Positions 22,102 through 34,487 are shown, counted from the first letter of the stretch. The stretch: DNA of 64,000 bases from Sympetrum striolatum (GCA_947579665.1 CANPUZ010000033.1:62001-126000), one strand, 5' to 3'. Made by a program: numbers and translations. Notes: generated by a model not told the origin, from the sequence alone.

Positions 22102-22126
22102 TTGAGCACACTTCCATTGTGCTCAA
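22102..22126. repeat. Perfect 9-bp hairpin
   Basis: ttgagcaca, a 7-nt spacer (cttccat) and tgtgctcaa. Without further context it is a structural curiosity next to the tandem duplication. Confidence 0.6.
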
Positions 22127-22184
22127 CAGGAAAAAAATCAGGAAAACATATTTGCGGCAACAAAAATAGCTGAATGAAAAGTCA

Positions 22185-22217
22185 ATATCAAACTATTTTT
22201 CAAAATAGTTTTGATAT
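22185..22217. repeat. AT-rich near-perfect palindrome
   Basis: The arms atatcaaactatttt and aaaatagttttgatat are inverted copies with a single-base bulge and almost no loop. Confidence 0.6.
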
Positions 22218-22219
22218 CA

Positions 22220-25200
22220 TCCTTAAGCAGAAGAGGCATGCTTCAATACATCAATTAAACAACTAGGTAGTTGATATTTGCTGCTTCCACTTAGTATGAG
22301 ATCCTTCACTAAGCACAGCCATGCAATATTTGTAGTTTTCTATGAAATATATATTCTAAATTACACCCTCATTCAACACCATTTCAGAATAGTAATTAGA
22401 GGATTGGATACCACAGATGATAATCCATCTGCATGCTGTTGGCAGTTTCATCCCCAAGATGACATAAAATGAAAAAACATTGAGTTCTTATCAATCTACT
22501 TTTGAAAGATGTTACTATGTCTAATTACCTTTTGCAATTAGATGATTACAACTATATTGGAGGAAAAAATGGGAAAGATTAAAAAATAATCAACAATTTT
22601 GTTGTAGTGGCCCTTGGTTACAAGGAGTTGTACAGGAATTCCCTTTTGACCAAGCTGTAGCTACTTATTTAATTTTTGAATGCATAAAATTTTCCAATAA
22701 CTGTAATTTTTTCCTCCTCCGTCTCCTTGACGTTGTATCTGCGGACTCTCTCCTCAGATGCTGTCCCCTCTAAACAACATCTCTATAGTCACACTCCCCG
22801 ACAACTTCAACTAACACCGTCTCCACAGACACCCTTCCCTCAACCTTCTCTCTCCCAACGACCTCGGCTTACAAGCTCCCACGACTTGACTTATTTATTT
22901 AAGTGAGGCTTACTAGCCCCTTCTTCCTTGCCCTAGAGATCCCTCTTTTGTTTACAGTTATTTTACAAGTATAAGTACAAAAAAATATCTAAATAATTAC
23001 ATACATAAATAAATACATTTCATAACAATGATATAAATAGATGAAGTAGCATATTTTTGTATTGGAAAACAATCATTAAAATAAAATTCGATCATGTAAA
23101 TGAGTAATTGTTACTGCAAATGAAATATGACGAGTCTATCTACAATTTCCTAAAGGTTGGGTATTTTAATGAAAGATGGTTGTCATCATCGTGGGTGTCG
23201 AACGATGCAGTCATTGAAACTGCATTTAAGGCGTAACCACCTAAATCTACTTTATCTTATCTGTTCATTATCATGTTTAAGTTAGAAATTGGTTATGGCT
23301 GCAAAAGTAAAATGCCAAAAAGTCCAACGTTACGTTGACTGGAAAAAACTCGATCCACTCTAAGCGAACAGTCGGTAAAGAGATAGGTAAGAAACAAGGA
23401 TAGGTACCCAACTCATATATTTATCTGCATTCATCTGTAGGTATACAATTAACTTGAAATCTTCAGTTGCATTTGCTACGAAGATTGATATTAAAGACTA
23501 ATTATACACCCTAGTTTCACTTCAGACTCGTGGATGGGTAACGCAAACGAACTTAAGTAAAGATGTTTACAGTGTTGCAGATAGTTTACAAAAACAATAC
23601 CTTGAACTTGGGAAAAGGTCCCAAGGTTAAAATAGCAGGAACACTGCCTACCACTGTTGAAAAACATCTTAAGAATGGAAGTCATTGAAATTTGAGGAAG
23701 AATCGACCTTGAGGTGATTCTTGAACTCAATGTACTTGCTAACGGGAAAGGAGTTGATGAAAGTTACCTAATCTAAGTAAATAGGAAAATTAATTGAAAG
23801 GTGAAATTAGAGCTAAAACGGAAGGAATGGAAGGGAAATCGCATTGGACTAATGTCATCCGCTTTCACCACGCTGAAATTGTTCCCGGGATTAAAAAATC
23901 TATGTACACAATGCTCGAAGAGTAATGAGTCATCCATTGCAGTATGCTTTGTCGTCTACGTATTTGTTATCTAAAATGTAAATCAGGTATAAATTTATAT
24001 GAGTAATACACGTAAAGGTGACTTCTCCTTAGTCAAAGATCTTTTTTCTATCTGTAACTTTATTGAAGAATGTGATATGACGATATCGGAATATAAGAGA
24101 ACGTTTAAATAAAATCCTAATTTTTCATCGAAAGTAGCACTCTCATTGAAATCACAAAACTTGCAATCTAAAAAAGCCAAACTGACGATTGATAGTGAGA
24201 GTTCCCCAGGGGATCAAAGATGACCAAATTTTGCCAAAAATGTCGGTCTTTCAAGTGGAGACTCATTTTTTCCCGGGGATTATGATGAAAATTTTTGTGG
24301 TGATAGATGAAGTGGGGTAATGAAAAACTATTTAGGCGTTCGTTTAAAGAAGCCTTAATTTTGTTGCAATAATTAATTGAATATTGATAATCATTATGAA
24401 TGCAACCCGCATTACATACTCCCATTATCCCAACTCTGTAGGAAATAACCCGCTGTTTGCGAGTTATTCTCTAATCTTCTCTTCATTTTATTTTGTTGTA
24501 TTTTTCCTTGTTACTTACAAGTAGACTTAACAGCATTTTTTCTATTCTTGCACCCGATATCCGATCGAACAACCTTGTTTTAACCAAATGTGCTTCAAAG
24601 ACAGAAAGCCTCACGAAGAGGATGTTGAATGATGGTTCGTAACATACTTTTTTGCTATCCTTCGGTACTCGTTCGTTCTAATTACATTATCTGCACTCTT
24701 AAACTTGATAGTAATACTATAAATAGCATTTGCATGAATTTAATATCGAGGTTCCAAAGTCCGCACTCAAACCACTTTTCTATTTTCGTCCAGCTTTTTC
24801 AATTCTAGCCTACTGTGCGTCGTTGTTTGCATTAGAATATATGCTAACTAAAAGGTTCAAGAATGCTAAGTAGGTAAAGATGATAAATTCAATCGTTAAA
24901 GATAAGTAATCAACAAAAAAATGGAAGAACATAATTTCCTATGTGAAAATTCTCGAGATATGCATGGCAATGCATGCGGGGTTGCCTAACTCCGATTTTC
25001 ATTTTTTTATATATATTAACCAAGGCCCATTGAGTTGAACGGTCGGAGTACGTGTCTATTATTTTTAAGCAGAGAATGTGCCCTAAAATTTTCTTTCGAA
25101 TCCATTTCCCACAAACCTGGTGATCCCCTTGTGAGAGGGAAGACAGAAATTTGGACATATCCTTAGCAGCCCATTATTTGAAAATGCTGTGGATTCCATG

Positions 25201-25539
25201 GGACGTACGCTACACAAATATGTCATTACTTACTACTTACATGACTACTTTTTTAGCGAAAATGCGTAGTTAATTTTAGTCAATATGGTATATATTCATA
25301 GCAATAATATTACATTTCAAATTTTCGCAATCGCATCGGATAAAGCAATTAAAGAGATACGTTGTAATTGCAAAGCTTCCGATTCTCTATTTATAAGAAA
25401 CGGGAGATATTTTGGCACAAGTGAAAGTCTTCTTAATGTAAAATTCTTAACCCTACTCTAAAATACACGCTATTAACTCAAAGTAAATTCAATTCTATAA
25501 AAGTACAAATGTAGAATGGAAAAAGTTAGTAGGGTTGAT
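22220..25539. other. Unassigned region
   Basis: AT-rich apart from a pyrimidine- and C-rich patch at about 22710-22940. Only short frames with no recognisable motifs. No gene is called. Confidence 0.35.
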
Positions 25540-26032
25540 AGTGAAAACAAACAAGGAGTTGTTAGAGAGGGTTGAGGAGGAGAGGGCTTTAACTGACGTG
25601 ATTTAGCATCGTCAGAAGAAATGCGTGGGTCAAATATTGAGGGGAGAGGGATTTGTAAAGGTTTTCATTGAGGGTAGGATTCAGGGGGAAAAAACAGAGG
25701 TGAAGACAGAGACAGAAGATATTGGATGACATAAGGGGTGAGGTTAATTGTAAGGAAGTGAAGGATATGGCGCTTAATAGGGATTATTAAGTTAACAAGT
25801 ATAAAGAACACAAAAATGTATTCTTTCTTTTTTGTTAAACAACTTACTTTTTTTATGTTTTTTGTATGTATCAGCACCAGCCATCCGTGTACTTTAGTTT
25901 GATGGTAACCCCGAAACAGGTTTTACCTATGGGATACCTAATTCCATCACAATGTTGAATAATTTTTTTTTATTTTGTTTGTATTCTTTTAAGATGGAAT
26001 AAATTTACTTATTATTATTATTATTATTATTT
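25540..26032 (+). mobile_element. 3' end of a LINE reverse transcriptase, degenerate
   Basis: The + strand reads like the C-terminal end of LINE pol proteins: ELLERVEEERALTDVI, a stop, then LRGEGFVK and a decayed continuation (GKRGRGRP...DIRGE-type region, here with stops). A 3' UTR and a (TTA)n tail at about 26007-26032 follow. Only the last few hundred bases of the element are present, the usual 5' truncation of a LINE insertion. Confidence 0.6.
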
Positions 26033-26719
26033 TTGTTTGTGCATGAACCTACCTGAAAGGTAGAAAACTCATGAATGAAGAACGAAGAGTACAAATGACT
26101 TATATTTAATTGATTTATTTAAAGGAAGTATTTCTCCGAGTATCTTAGTAAGGATTAGTATTAGAACCGCACTGATGAAATCGGTTTTCCTGGGTGAGAT
26201 AACCTATCCTATATGCAAAAAATAAAAAAAAACATCCAAGCAGGTCCTTATTATACAGATAGGTTAGTTTCAGAACCGAGCAAGTAAAATTTCTTATTCA
26301 TCGCTAACTCTCCGGATATAACTACATATGTATATAGGGGATACAAATGCTAACCATGTTCCAGCCCGTTGAGGGTCGAGCTAGTGCAACAGGCAGTGGG
26401 ATTTCTTGCGACCTTTACTTCTGCAAGCGCTCTACAGAGAACTTTGTATAACGCCTTCTAAGAATCTTAGAAATTTAAGATTCCTCTGCTACTGGGTGAA
26501 CCATCACTCAAACCAACTAGAAACCGAAGAGCCACATCTTACAACGCGGGAGCGCCTACCAGCCCGAAAGAAGTGGTTATGGAAACCTCATCCATCATCC
26601 CATCATGAGCACCTCCACCTCTTCAAGACGGTCGCGTTCTCCATCGAGAACGCTATTACTATTAAACACAATTTAAAAAAAATATAATATTGAGTTTTTT
26701 ACTTATATATACCTAATCA

Positions 26720-27530
26720 AAAAAGCCAGGATTTTGTTATAAGAAACCTTCCCTCTAGCACGGACCACGACGCCATAAAAGAAGCCCTGATCGAAAAGGG
26801 ACTTCCAGTAATCAACTTCCTACAACTGCAGGAATCTTTCTCGGGTTTCTCGGGTTGAAGTGACTTCATCCCCTGAAGATGGCTGCGGTGATTGTAGCCG
26901 AAACGTCGGACCTGTTCCAAGAAACTACCCGGATGGAAACCCGAGAAAGATTCCTGCATCATCTACACCGGGAAAGCACCAAATCCTTCCTTCCTACAAC
27001 TGTTTACCACCAAACCTACCATAGCCGAGAGACACGCCGGTATAACCTCGGGAAACAAAAGACCCTGCCCGGTATTTAAAATAACCACCGAACATCTACA
27101 TGAGCCTAATCGAATTAAAAACATAACCAGCCTACTACATCTCAGAGTCCAGATATCCGACTTTATTCGGCCAAAAATACCGACGCAATGCATGAGATGC
27201 CAACGTATCGGACATACAACAAATTTTTCTCATCTATCTTACAATTGCGTCAAATGCGGACCCAACACAAGATTGCAAAAAATCAAAAGAAGACGGCCTG
27301 CAATGCTTCAATTGTAAACAAAAACATCCGGCCAATTATCGAGGCTGCCAAGCTTTCATCACGGCCAAACAGGCACTTTTAAACCGCAATAAACTCGCGC
27401 CGAGTTCTAATCTCCACACCTCCACTCAAAACTCCCCACCACTAGCAGCTCCGTCCTACAGCCAAGTTTTCTCTGCCCGCACCACCCCTCCACTTCTAAT
27501 TCCAATCAGCCCCTCCTTCCGCAGGAAATA
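26720..27530 (+). pseudogene. LINE ORF1 (gag-like, CCHC zinc knuckles), interrupted
   Basis: Reads DFVIRNLPSSTDHDAIKEAL up to NFLQL, is cut by the 161-bp insertion, then resumes in frame LFTTKPTIAERHAGITSGNK and LRVQISDFIRPKIPTQCMRC. The zinc knuckles CMRCQRIGHT and LQCFNCKQKHPANYRGC follow, with a frameshift between them. This is the RNA-binding ORF1 of Jockey-type LINEs. Its start may be the ATG at 26604 (MSTSTSSRRSRSPSRT), which is separated by stops. Confidence 0.72.
26829..26989. mobile_element. 161-bp insertion with 13-bp target duplication in LINE ORF1
   Basis: The 13-bp sequence cttcctacaactg occurs at 26816-26828 and 26990-27002. Removing the 161 bp and one copy leaves the ORF1 frame intact. 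Inside are 23-bp inverted repeats (tgcaggaatctttctcgggt.. at 26827-26849 and 26936-26958) and an inner hairpin ggctgcggtgattgtagcc. It has no coding capacity. The TSD length suits a SINE-like retroposon more than a typical cut-and-paste element, but the inverted repeats argue the other way. Confidence 0.75.
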
Positions 27531-27649
27531 ACCACTCCAAGTAATGACTTAAATGAAACCCAACACATAATACAGTGAACCATAAATATTATCACCAAAA
27601 TCAAAAATCTCCCTACGCTACAGGAAAAAAATTATTTATTTTGACCCAA

Positions 27650-28240
27650 ATTTTGCAAATTCATGGGATAGAAAATTATTTCATGGAACTTCCAAGCCAT
27701 AAAGAATAAGTTGGGCGAACTCCTTGACTTCCTCCAATCCTGGGATATTGATATACTACTACAGGAAACACAATGAAAAATCCAACAAAAGCTCTTCACT
27801 CCCGAATACCATCTAGTAATTAGGAACGATAGAAACACCCAAGGAGGAGGAGTAGCCATTCTTGTAAAAAAACAACATCCCCCACAACATCCTACCTCGA
27901 AAAGAATTAATATAATAGAACATGTCGGAATCAGTATCAAATGCCACTCCATTAGCATAAACATCTATAGCATATACATCCCGCCAAAAAAATACTCAAC
28001 AGACTCAACAGACAGGAACTTGTTCATATCCTTTCTCTCCCTGGCAATAATATCTTTACAGGAGACTGGAACTCTAAACATGAACTGTGGGGATCAAACT
28101 CCCAAAACCAAAATGGTCAACTTTTAGCCAACCTCATTCCAGAACTCAACTCCGACAACCAATTAATTATCACCCACTTTCCCACCCAACCAACTCATAC
28201 TCATTGCAACAAATCGTCTGATATCCTTGACTTTTTGCAT
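27650..28240 (+). pseudogene. LINE APE-type endonuclease domain
   Basis: Reads KIISWNFQAIKNKLGELLDF, then DIDILLLQETQ (catalytic Glu), TQGGGVAILVKKQ, SIYIPPKK and TGDWNSKHELWGS (GDWN: catalytic Asp/Asn). An in-frame TGA follows QETQ, and a frameshift lies near DILDF. It nicks target DNA for reverse transcription in intact elements; here it is inactive. Confidence 0.75.
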
Positions 28241-28249
28241 CACCAATCA

Positions 28250-30345
28250 CATTCATCAAGCACTTTTCCCCACAGTATTATATGAATGCAATTCCGATTA
28301 CTACCCAATATATTTCCAAATCGACTCCACAGCTAATCCCAATCCTCCGACATTACACGCAACCACCAACTGGAATAAATTTTACGAATACATCCACAAC
28401 CATATCTCGTCCATTCACCTTCTGCAGGAACACTCCCCCGAGCACATTGATATGCAAGTTAAGCTTATAACCAATATAATTACTAAAGCCAAAATAATTC
28501 CTGTAGATCATAAAACAAACATCATCCAAAACTTAAACTACCCCAGTCCACATTAAATCGCATCAAACTCCGCAACAAGTACAGAAGACAATATCGCACC
28601 TATAGGCAACCCCTCGATAGATACCTGTATCTAGAATACAAGAAGCTCGTACGAAAAGACATTCAGAGCTTACGTAACAAAATCAGGCTGGATAAAATAA
28701 ATTCGTCCACATTTGAAAACAGAGAATTATGGAAAATCTCTAAGGCACTCTCAGCTCCGACCTCCCCCTCCATTCCGCTACTTCAAAATGATATCCTCTA
28801 TGATGATCCCGCCAACAAAGCCAATATATTCGCCGATTACCTCGCCGAAATAATGAAATCCCCACCCACAAATGCTATAGACATCCCAATCATCAACCAA
28901 TACAAGGTAATAGACCATAACCCCCCATCCGAACCTAAACTTACCAACCCTTCGGAAATCTTAAATCACATCAAAAAACTCAAATCACGAAAGATACCCG
29001 GTCAGGATAATATCACAAATTATTTGCTCAAACAACTCTCTTCCATTCCCTACTTTCTGCTTTTACTCTCTGACCTTTTCAACGCATGTCTCCTGACCTC
29101 TTATTTCCCCACCTCCTGGAAAAAAGGACTTGTCATCTTGTTTCCTAAACCTCAAAAAGACCCTGCTCTAGCTCAAAACTATCGACCAATCTCCCTCCTA
29201 CCCACCCTATCAAAATTATCTGAAATCTCCATTCTAGCACGACTGAAATCCTTCCTTTTAGAGCACCAAATTATTATTAACAAACAGATGGGCTTCAGAG
29301 ATAGACGCTCAACGAATCATCAACTGCTCCACCTAATTGACTCCATTGCAACAGACATAAACTTTGGGAAAAAACAGCCCACAGAGTATTTTTAGATGTT
29401 GAGAAAGCTTTCGATAAAGTATGGCACGAAGGCCTCATATGTAAGTTAATTAACATTAACCTATCTAGTCAAAATTATAAAAAAATATTTAAACAACCGA
29501 CAAATTCAAGTAAAAATACAAAGTAACCTCTCTCGCTCTAAAACTTTAACAGCTGGTCTACCGCAAGGCTCCACCCTTAGCCCATTACTTTTTAATTGCT
29601 ATATAAACGAAATTCCCACTTCTCCCAGAATACAGAACCTGCTCTTCGCCGACGATACGGCCTTTCTAACCCAGTCCATTTATCCCGACACCTCATGCAA
29701 TAGATTGAACTCCCGCCTGAGAAAAAAAACACGAATGGTGCACCAAGTGGGAAATCACAGTTAACCCCACTAAAAGCTCCTATATGTTTTTCAACATCTT
29801 CGAACCAAACGCACCAATTTACCTATAACTATGAATAATATTCCCATACCAATAGCAAAGAAACACAAATTCCTAGGGGTGACCCTCACCCCAACACTCA
29901 ATTGGACCACATACATTAACCAAGCAATAGCGAAAGCTACTTATAGACAAAATTTATTGCTACCTCTCTTCTCTCTTCCAAAAAAAACTCCCTTTCAGCA
30001 GACACTAAACTTAGGATAATCCATTCTTACATCATCCCAATACTATTATATGCTTGTCCCATCATATTCAACTCAACCAAAAGTAATCTAAAAAAACTAT
30101 AAACCACATACAATAGATTAAATAGAATATTCACCAATACTAATAGATTGATTAGGTTACAAGAAATAAAAAGAATCCACAAACTAACAACATTAAAGGA
30201 TAAGGCAATTAAAACAGTCCAAAACTTTCACAAAAAAACTCTCCCTAGTAAATAACCCTCTAGTTCATAGGATATGGTGCTCTGCCCCGAGGAAAAGACG
30301 GAAAAAAAGCCGAATAAAAACACAATTAACTTCCGGGACCAATAA
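28250..30345 (+). pseudogene. LINE reverse transcriptase (Jockey-like), frameshifted
   Basis: From SDYYPIYFQID (end of EN) into RT: KLKSRKIPGQDNITNYLLK, FPTSWKKGLVILFPKPQKD, NYRPISLLPTLSKLSE, LDVEKAFDKVWHEGLI, AGLPQGSTLSPLLFNCYI and LLFADDTAFL (catalytic FADD motif). The thumb/C-terminal region KFLGVTLTPTLNWTTYINQA follows at 29831-30019. Several frame breaks (near 29393, 29470 and 29720) show that the copy is dead. Confidence 0.82.
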
Positions 30346-30430
30346 CTAATCCAGGTTATAAAAAACAAAAAGTAATTGGAATATACACAAGCCTGTGAAA
30401 AAAAGTGAAACAACTAATATAAGGGTGCAT

Positions 30431-33204
30431 CACCAGAAAATAAATTTTAATCTAGATTTAAGTTACACTTTAGATGCCATAATATATTTACTAGGCCAAT
30501 TTCTAGACTTTACGAGACAACAAATACCAAAACCACTTTCGTCACTCGATTTGATTGTGAGAAACCGAATGTAAAGGGCGACACCAAATGAGGCGCCACT
30601 GCGGTGGTAACGGTACTTAGACTCATAGGACACCCGAAACAGTTTAACCATGTTCCACAAATGTCATTTTGAACTTTTACGACGCACTAGCCTGCTGCTA
30701 CTAGCGTTCGAAAGAACGTATCCAATTAGACGTATCTCATATGTGGTCTCAAAACCGATGTAATCATAGGTAGAGGAAGAATAAATGGTAGCATGAAACA
30801 GTATTAAAAAATTCCTAGAGATATCCGATCATTTTCCGTTAGGAAAAAACAGGTGGCTGTATAGAGGCTAAATCCTCTCAGCGGAGCACGAATGTGCATC
30901 GAAGGTGTCTCGTGAACGATCACAATCTCCTCTCGACCATTTGGCCCAATTTTACGAAGAAATAGATTTTCGTACGAATAGTTATAATCAAAGATCATCT
31001 GAGGTGATTTCATTGTCCAGATGACGACTTGAAATAGAATAGCGTATAAATAGTGTGACCTTCCTTAGGTCCGGATGCTCGGAAGGTGACGATGCGTTGA
31101 CATGTACAATTTTAAGAAGAACACAATAACCCATAAACGCAAAAGAAATTTAATAAAAAATAATTCACAAACACAATAATAGCAAAGAATAGCATATAAG
31201 GTGAATTTCAATTAATTAAATAGAAGCCAAAAGAAAAAGAAACCACAATTGAACTCGTGGGGCTCAGCACTGTCTTGTCGAACTGCCGATCAGCTCCTTC
31301 TTTCGACCTTGTCCACCCTCTTACCCTCGAGTCCAGCCTTCCCCTTTCACCTTCAGAAGCTTCCCCTCGACTCTTGCGGGCAGTAGCAATTACCGGCTTT
31401 CGCCTCTAGGCGGAACCGTTACAATAGTGTCCGATGTTTCGTCTCTATTAAAGGACTGCTAAAATGATTCAATAATGTTTGTGGGTGTAGTAAAATTGTC
31501 CTATGCAGGTGAACGTTTTAACGACCTTTTTTAAATACGAAGGCGACCACAACGCCAATTATACACACATGAAAAATTACAATAAACCTAAGCATAAAAG
31601 GCGTGCTGGTGTTGAGCTAAAGACGAGCGAAATGAAAAATAAGCAAGTTTTATCAATAATTACTCTAAAAAGGCTTTCCAAGGATTCTAGTGACTAATAC
31701 TGTCGATAATGAAAGGTTAAAATGACGCGTAAGTAAAATGACCAGAGAAGAAATTCCTTGTTGAGAAGGATTTATACGTCCTTTCGTTCCAGAGACGATT
31801 GAAAAAAGATTCGCACTCTTGAGAAGATTCTACTCAGAGGCAGATTCTGTTCTCCCGGACAGAGCATTCGTCTTTGGTGGCAGCGATAGTGGAAGCCCCC
31901 ACGTGCGAATAGAGAAGCACTTAATACTAACAATATATCAGTGCGATCTTCAATCAGATCCCTTTATTGAAAAATGCTGTTTAGAAATTGAATAGCCCTC
32001 CTTTACACAGCGAATTCTTTTATACACTGGTTAAAAAGGAACGCTCAACCTGATTCATCATATCCCAGTCTCGGGCAGAAGTTTCCTATTTATGCATGAC
32101 CACAATTTAAATTAAGGCGATCATATGCCTCAAAATCCACTGAGTTGGGAATTTCAATGCGGAACTATTTGTTAGCAGCCCCAGATCTGGATTTCCTTTG
32201 CTTTCCGACCTTTTCTTATCTCTACCGCACAAATATTTAATTGGAGTTAGCGGCGCCCTAAACTATGCGTTTGTTAATTGGGTAAATGTTTTCATTAATA
32301 TATAATTTTAACATTAGTTAACATTAATATGTAATTTTGGAACGTGAATCCACAACGGAATCCAATAAAACAATAAAATATCTTGGATGAAAGAGCTCGA
32401 AATGGGAAAAAATAAGAAATCATTGGTAATGTACGTTGTACGAAAAGTGTCCAACGAATCAAACGCCAAGCACGGAAAAAAATATTACAATTCCCAATGA
32501 AACCCTCATTTCGGGATAAGATGTCACACATTAATATCTCGTATAATGAATCTCAACTCTGAACCATCTTATCCACGCTATTTTGCGGCACTCTGGTTGG
32601 AAAGCATTTCTCTAAAATAAAACCAAAATGTTAACACTCATAATTTTGTTAAATACAGGTTAATTTTATGGCTATCATAAATCGAATTTTTTCACATTTA
32701 GATAAGCTTTTCTTGACTTTTCAGGTCCGCAACTTCTTATTTTGAAAGTTACAATCCTCTTTTCATCTCATGGGCCATCGTCGAGTGCTAATATTAGAGC
32801 GATTTCTTTACCGCTTTGCTATTCGGACTTGGAAGACACCTTTTTCGTTCGGTGAAGCGACGGTAACGTGGGGGAAAGAATTCGGTGGAAGGTCTGCTTG
32901 TGGGCTGACGTTTGCAGAACCAGAGGTCGCTAAGCCACTCCTCTCGGAGATACGAAGGCATAGACCATGTGTTCATCGGTGTGGCATTGCGTCATAATGC
33001 GAACCTAATTTGACGGAGAAAAAGTGCTCCATAGGACAGAAGACATCCACGCTAGTTTTAAGGGATTATTCCTTTTATCCACTTGAACAGCAATCGCTAT
33101 TTTTGAAGCTATACTTCTTTGCGCTCGTTGTAACGGGATGGGGTGTCGGTCGAAAAACCGCGTAACGCGTGAGATTTTTTGCGTTAGATTTTTTTGAAAA
33201 ATAA
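30431..33204. other. Unassigned region right of the LINE
   Basis: No frame over about 70 codons. A GC-richer patch at 31250-31430 and another at 32770-33020 carry several CpGs but no recognised motif. No gene is called. Confidence 0.35.
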
Positions 33205-33284
33205 TTTCTCAGCCGGGGATCGAACCAGGGACTCTAGCGTGGTAGGCAAGCGTCTTAACCATTCACCCACTGAGCCACTGCGTT
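33205..33284 (-). repeat. tRNA-like sequence, probably a SINE head or tRNA pseudogene
   Basis: On the minus strand it has an A box (tggctcagtgg) and a B box (ggttcgatcc). The anticodon arm cttgc-ctaccac-gctag would give an ACC (Gly-like) anticodon. The T stem has one mismatch and the acceptor stem only about four of seven pairs, so a functional tRNA is unlikely. Confidence 0.55.
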
Positions 33285-33671
33285 GCAGAGAGACTTGTAA
33301 CCCCGCGCGGAATCCCCCTCCAACGTGTTTATGCTTTAATATGCAAAAAATATTACCTGAGATTGCAAAATGCAAAGGCTGGGTTTTGAAATTGAAAATT
33401 ATTAATCGATCAAGTTTTGTCATTTTTGTGGATGAAAAACTGGTTAAAATTAGGGACAATTCTTATATCAGATTTCGTTTGGGATACTAGGCATTTTTTG
33501 AAAAATGGGCTGAAGACAAGCGATTTGAACCACTATCAACATCCAATGTGAACTTTTTTTTCGGGATATTTTGTATCCCAAAATCACACTTTTCTGACAA
33601 GCATCCATATACTCAATTTTTGTCCTAAAGTAGGTATTGTTTTTTTATTATTTTTTCAGAAAACGAAAATA

Positions 33672-33770
33672 ATGGATAAACGAGACTTGCAAAAATTAAC
33701 AGAATCGTCGTCGGAATCCGACTCTGAACTAGCCATTGATGAAAAAAAAATGTTAGCGCGGGAGGAGTAG
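33672..33770 (+). pseudogene. Short acidic ORF fragment fused to the endonuclease ORF
   Basis: An ATG at 33672 opens MDKRDLQKLTESSSESDSEL and continues to LAREE and a TAG at 33768. The Ser/Asp/Glu-rich start looks like the N-terminus of a mobile-element protein. It overlaps, in another frame, the start of the endonuclease-like frame at 33758, suggesting that an internal deletion joined the two. Confidence 0.4.
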
Positions 33771-34363
33771 CAATTTACCACAACCAAAATGACCATAGTA
33801 ATATGGTCACTTCTCACATGGATGATCATTCAAGGGCATCAGAATCTCTTGCTCTAGCACAGTCTATTGGAGAAATTTGTGTCAGTAAATGCGTTCCTCA
33901 AACTGGTCGAGAATTTGTAGTTGTGGCGGTATACAAGTCCCCTGGTAAAACTGTGAGCCAAATCATAAAGTTTATACACCAAAACTTATTAATTTATACT
34001 AAAGAAGGTTCCGAACTGCTCGAGAAAAATTTTCATGAAATCCCAATGATAATGAGCGGTGATTTCAACATCAATTTTGCCGATGACAAAAAAGAGCCAT
34101 TGATAAATTTCCTTAAAGAAAAGCTAGACTTGGTAATGTCGAATGATAAGAAACAAAGTACGACCAAATACGGGACGACCATCGATGCTGTATTTAGTAG
34201 ATATCTTGAAAGGTTTGAATCTAGAATATTTGTTAGTTACTTTAGTTATCATAAACCGATTGTGTCTTTCTTGGAATACAGTGCGATTTCTAATGGGGAA
34301 CCTGAAAATAGTCAAGATGAAAGAATGATTGTAGAAGAGATTATTGATAATGATGATGTATAA
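33758..34363 (+). CDS. APE-type endonuclease-like domain protein, mobile-element derived
   Basis: An open frame of about 200 codons; the first ATG is at 33803 but the frame is open from 33758 with AGGVAIYHNQ, so the true N-terminus is missing. Motifs in order: GGVAIYHNQ, VVAVYKSPGKT, MIMSGDFNINFADD (SGDFN with catalytic Asp/Asn), STTKYGTTIDAVFSRYLE (the T-x-IDxVF motif) and FSYHKPIVSFL, which takes the place of the terminal SDH motif with Tyr for Asp. An acidic tail follows (DERMIVEEIIDNDDV). The fold is that of AP-endonuclease-like nucleases. From memory, similar modules occur with PIF1-helicase/Helitron-type proteins in arthropods, but no helicase is visible here. It is uninterrupted, unlike every other element protein in the window. 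Confidence 0.55.
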   Translation, partial: AGGVAIYHNQNDHSNMVTSHMDDHSRASESLALAQSIGEICVSKCVPQTGREFVVVAVYKSPGKTVSQIIKFIHQNLLIYTKEGSELLEKNFHEIPMIMSGDFNINFADDKKEPLINFLKEKLDLVMSNDKKQSTTKYGTTIDAVFSRYLERFESRIFVSYFSYHKPIVSFLEYSAISNGEPENSQDERMIVEEIIDNDDV

Positions 34364-34464
34364 GTAGGTAATATAATAATGAAGGCACTCATAATAATAT
34401 ATTGAAGAGAAATAAATTGGATAACAGAGGAAAAGGTCTTATATTTCATTTACACATCCTGTCC

Positions 34465-34487
34465 GTGTGTGTGTGTGTGTGTGTGTG
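34465..34487. repeat. GT dinucleotide microsatellite
   Basis: About 11 uninterrupted GT units directly 3' of the endonuclease ORF, beyond an AATAAA at about 34413. Confidence 0.85.

Larger units (their letters stand above)
26590..30430 (+). mobile_element. Jockey-like non-LTR retrotransposon, decayed
   Basis: In order on the + strand: ORF1 with zinc knuckles, an APE-type endonuclease and a reverse transcriptase (separate entries), all in the same direction and adjacent, broken by frameshifts and stops. The order and the ORF1 plus EN-RT layout fit the Jockey clade. The right boundary is uncertain; C-terminal coding traces run to about 30345. ORF1 carries a 161-bp insertion at 26829-26989. Confidence 0.75.
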
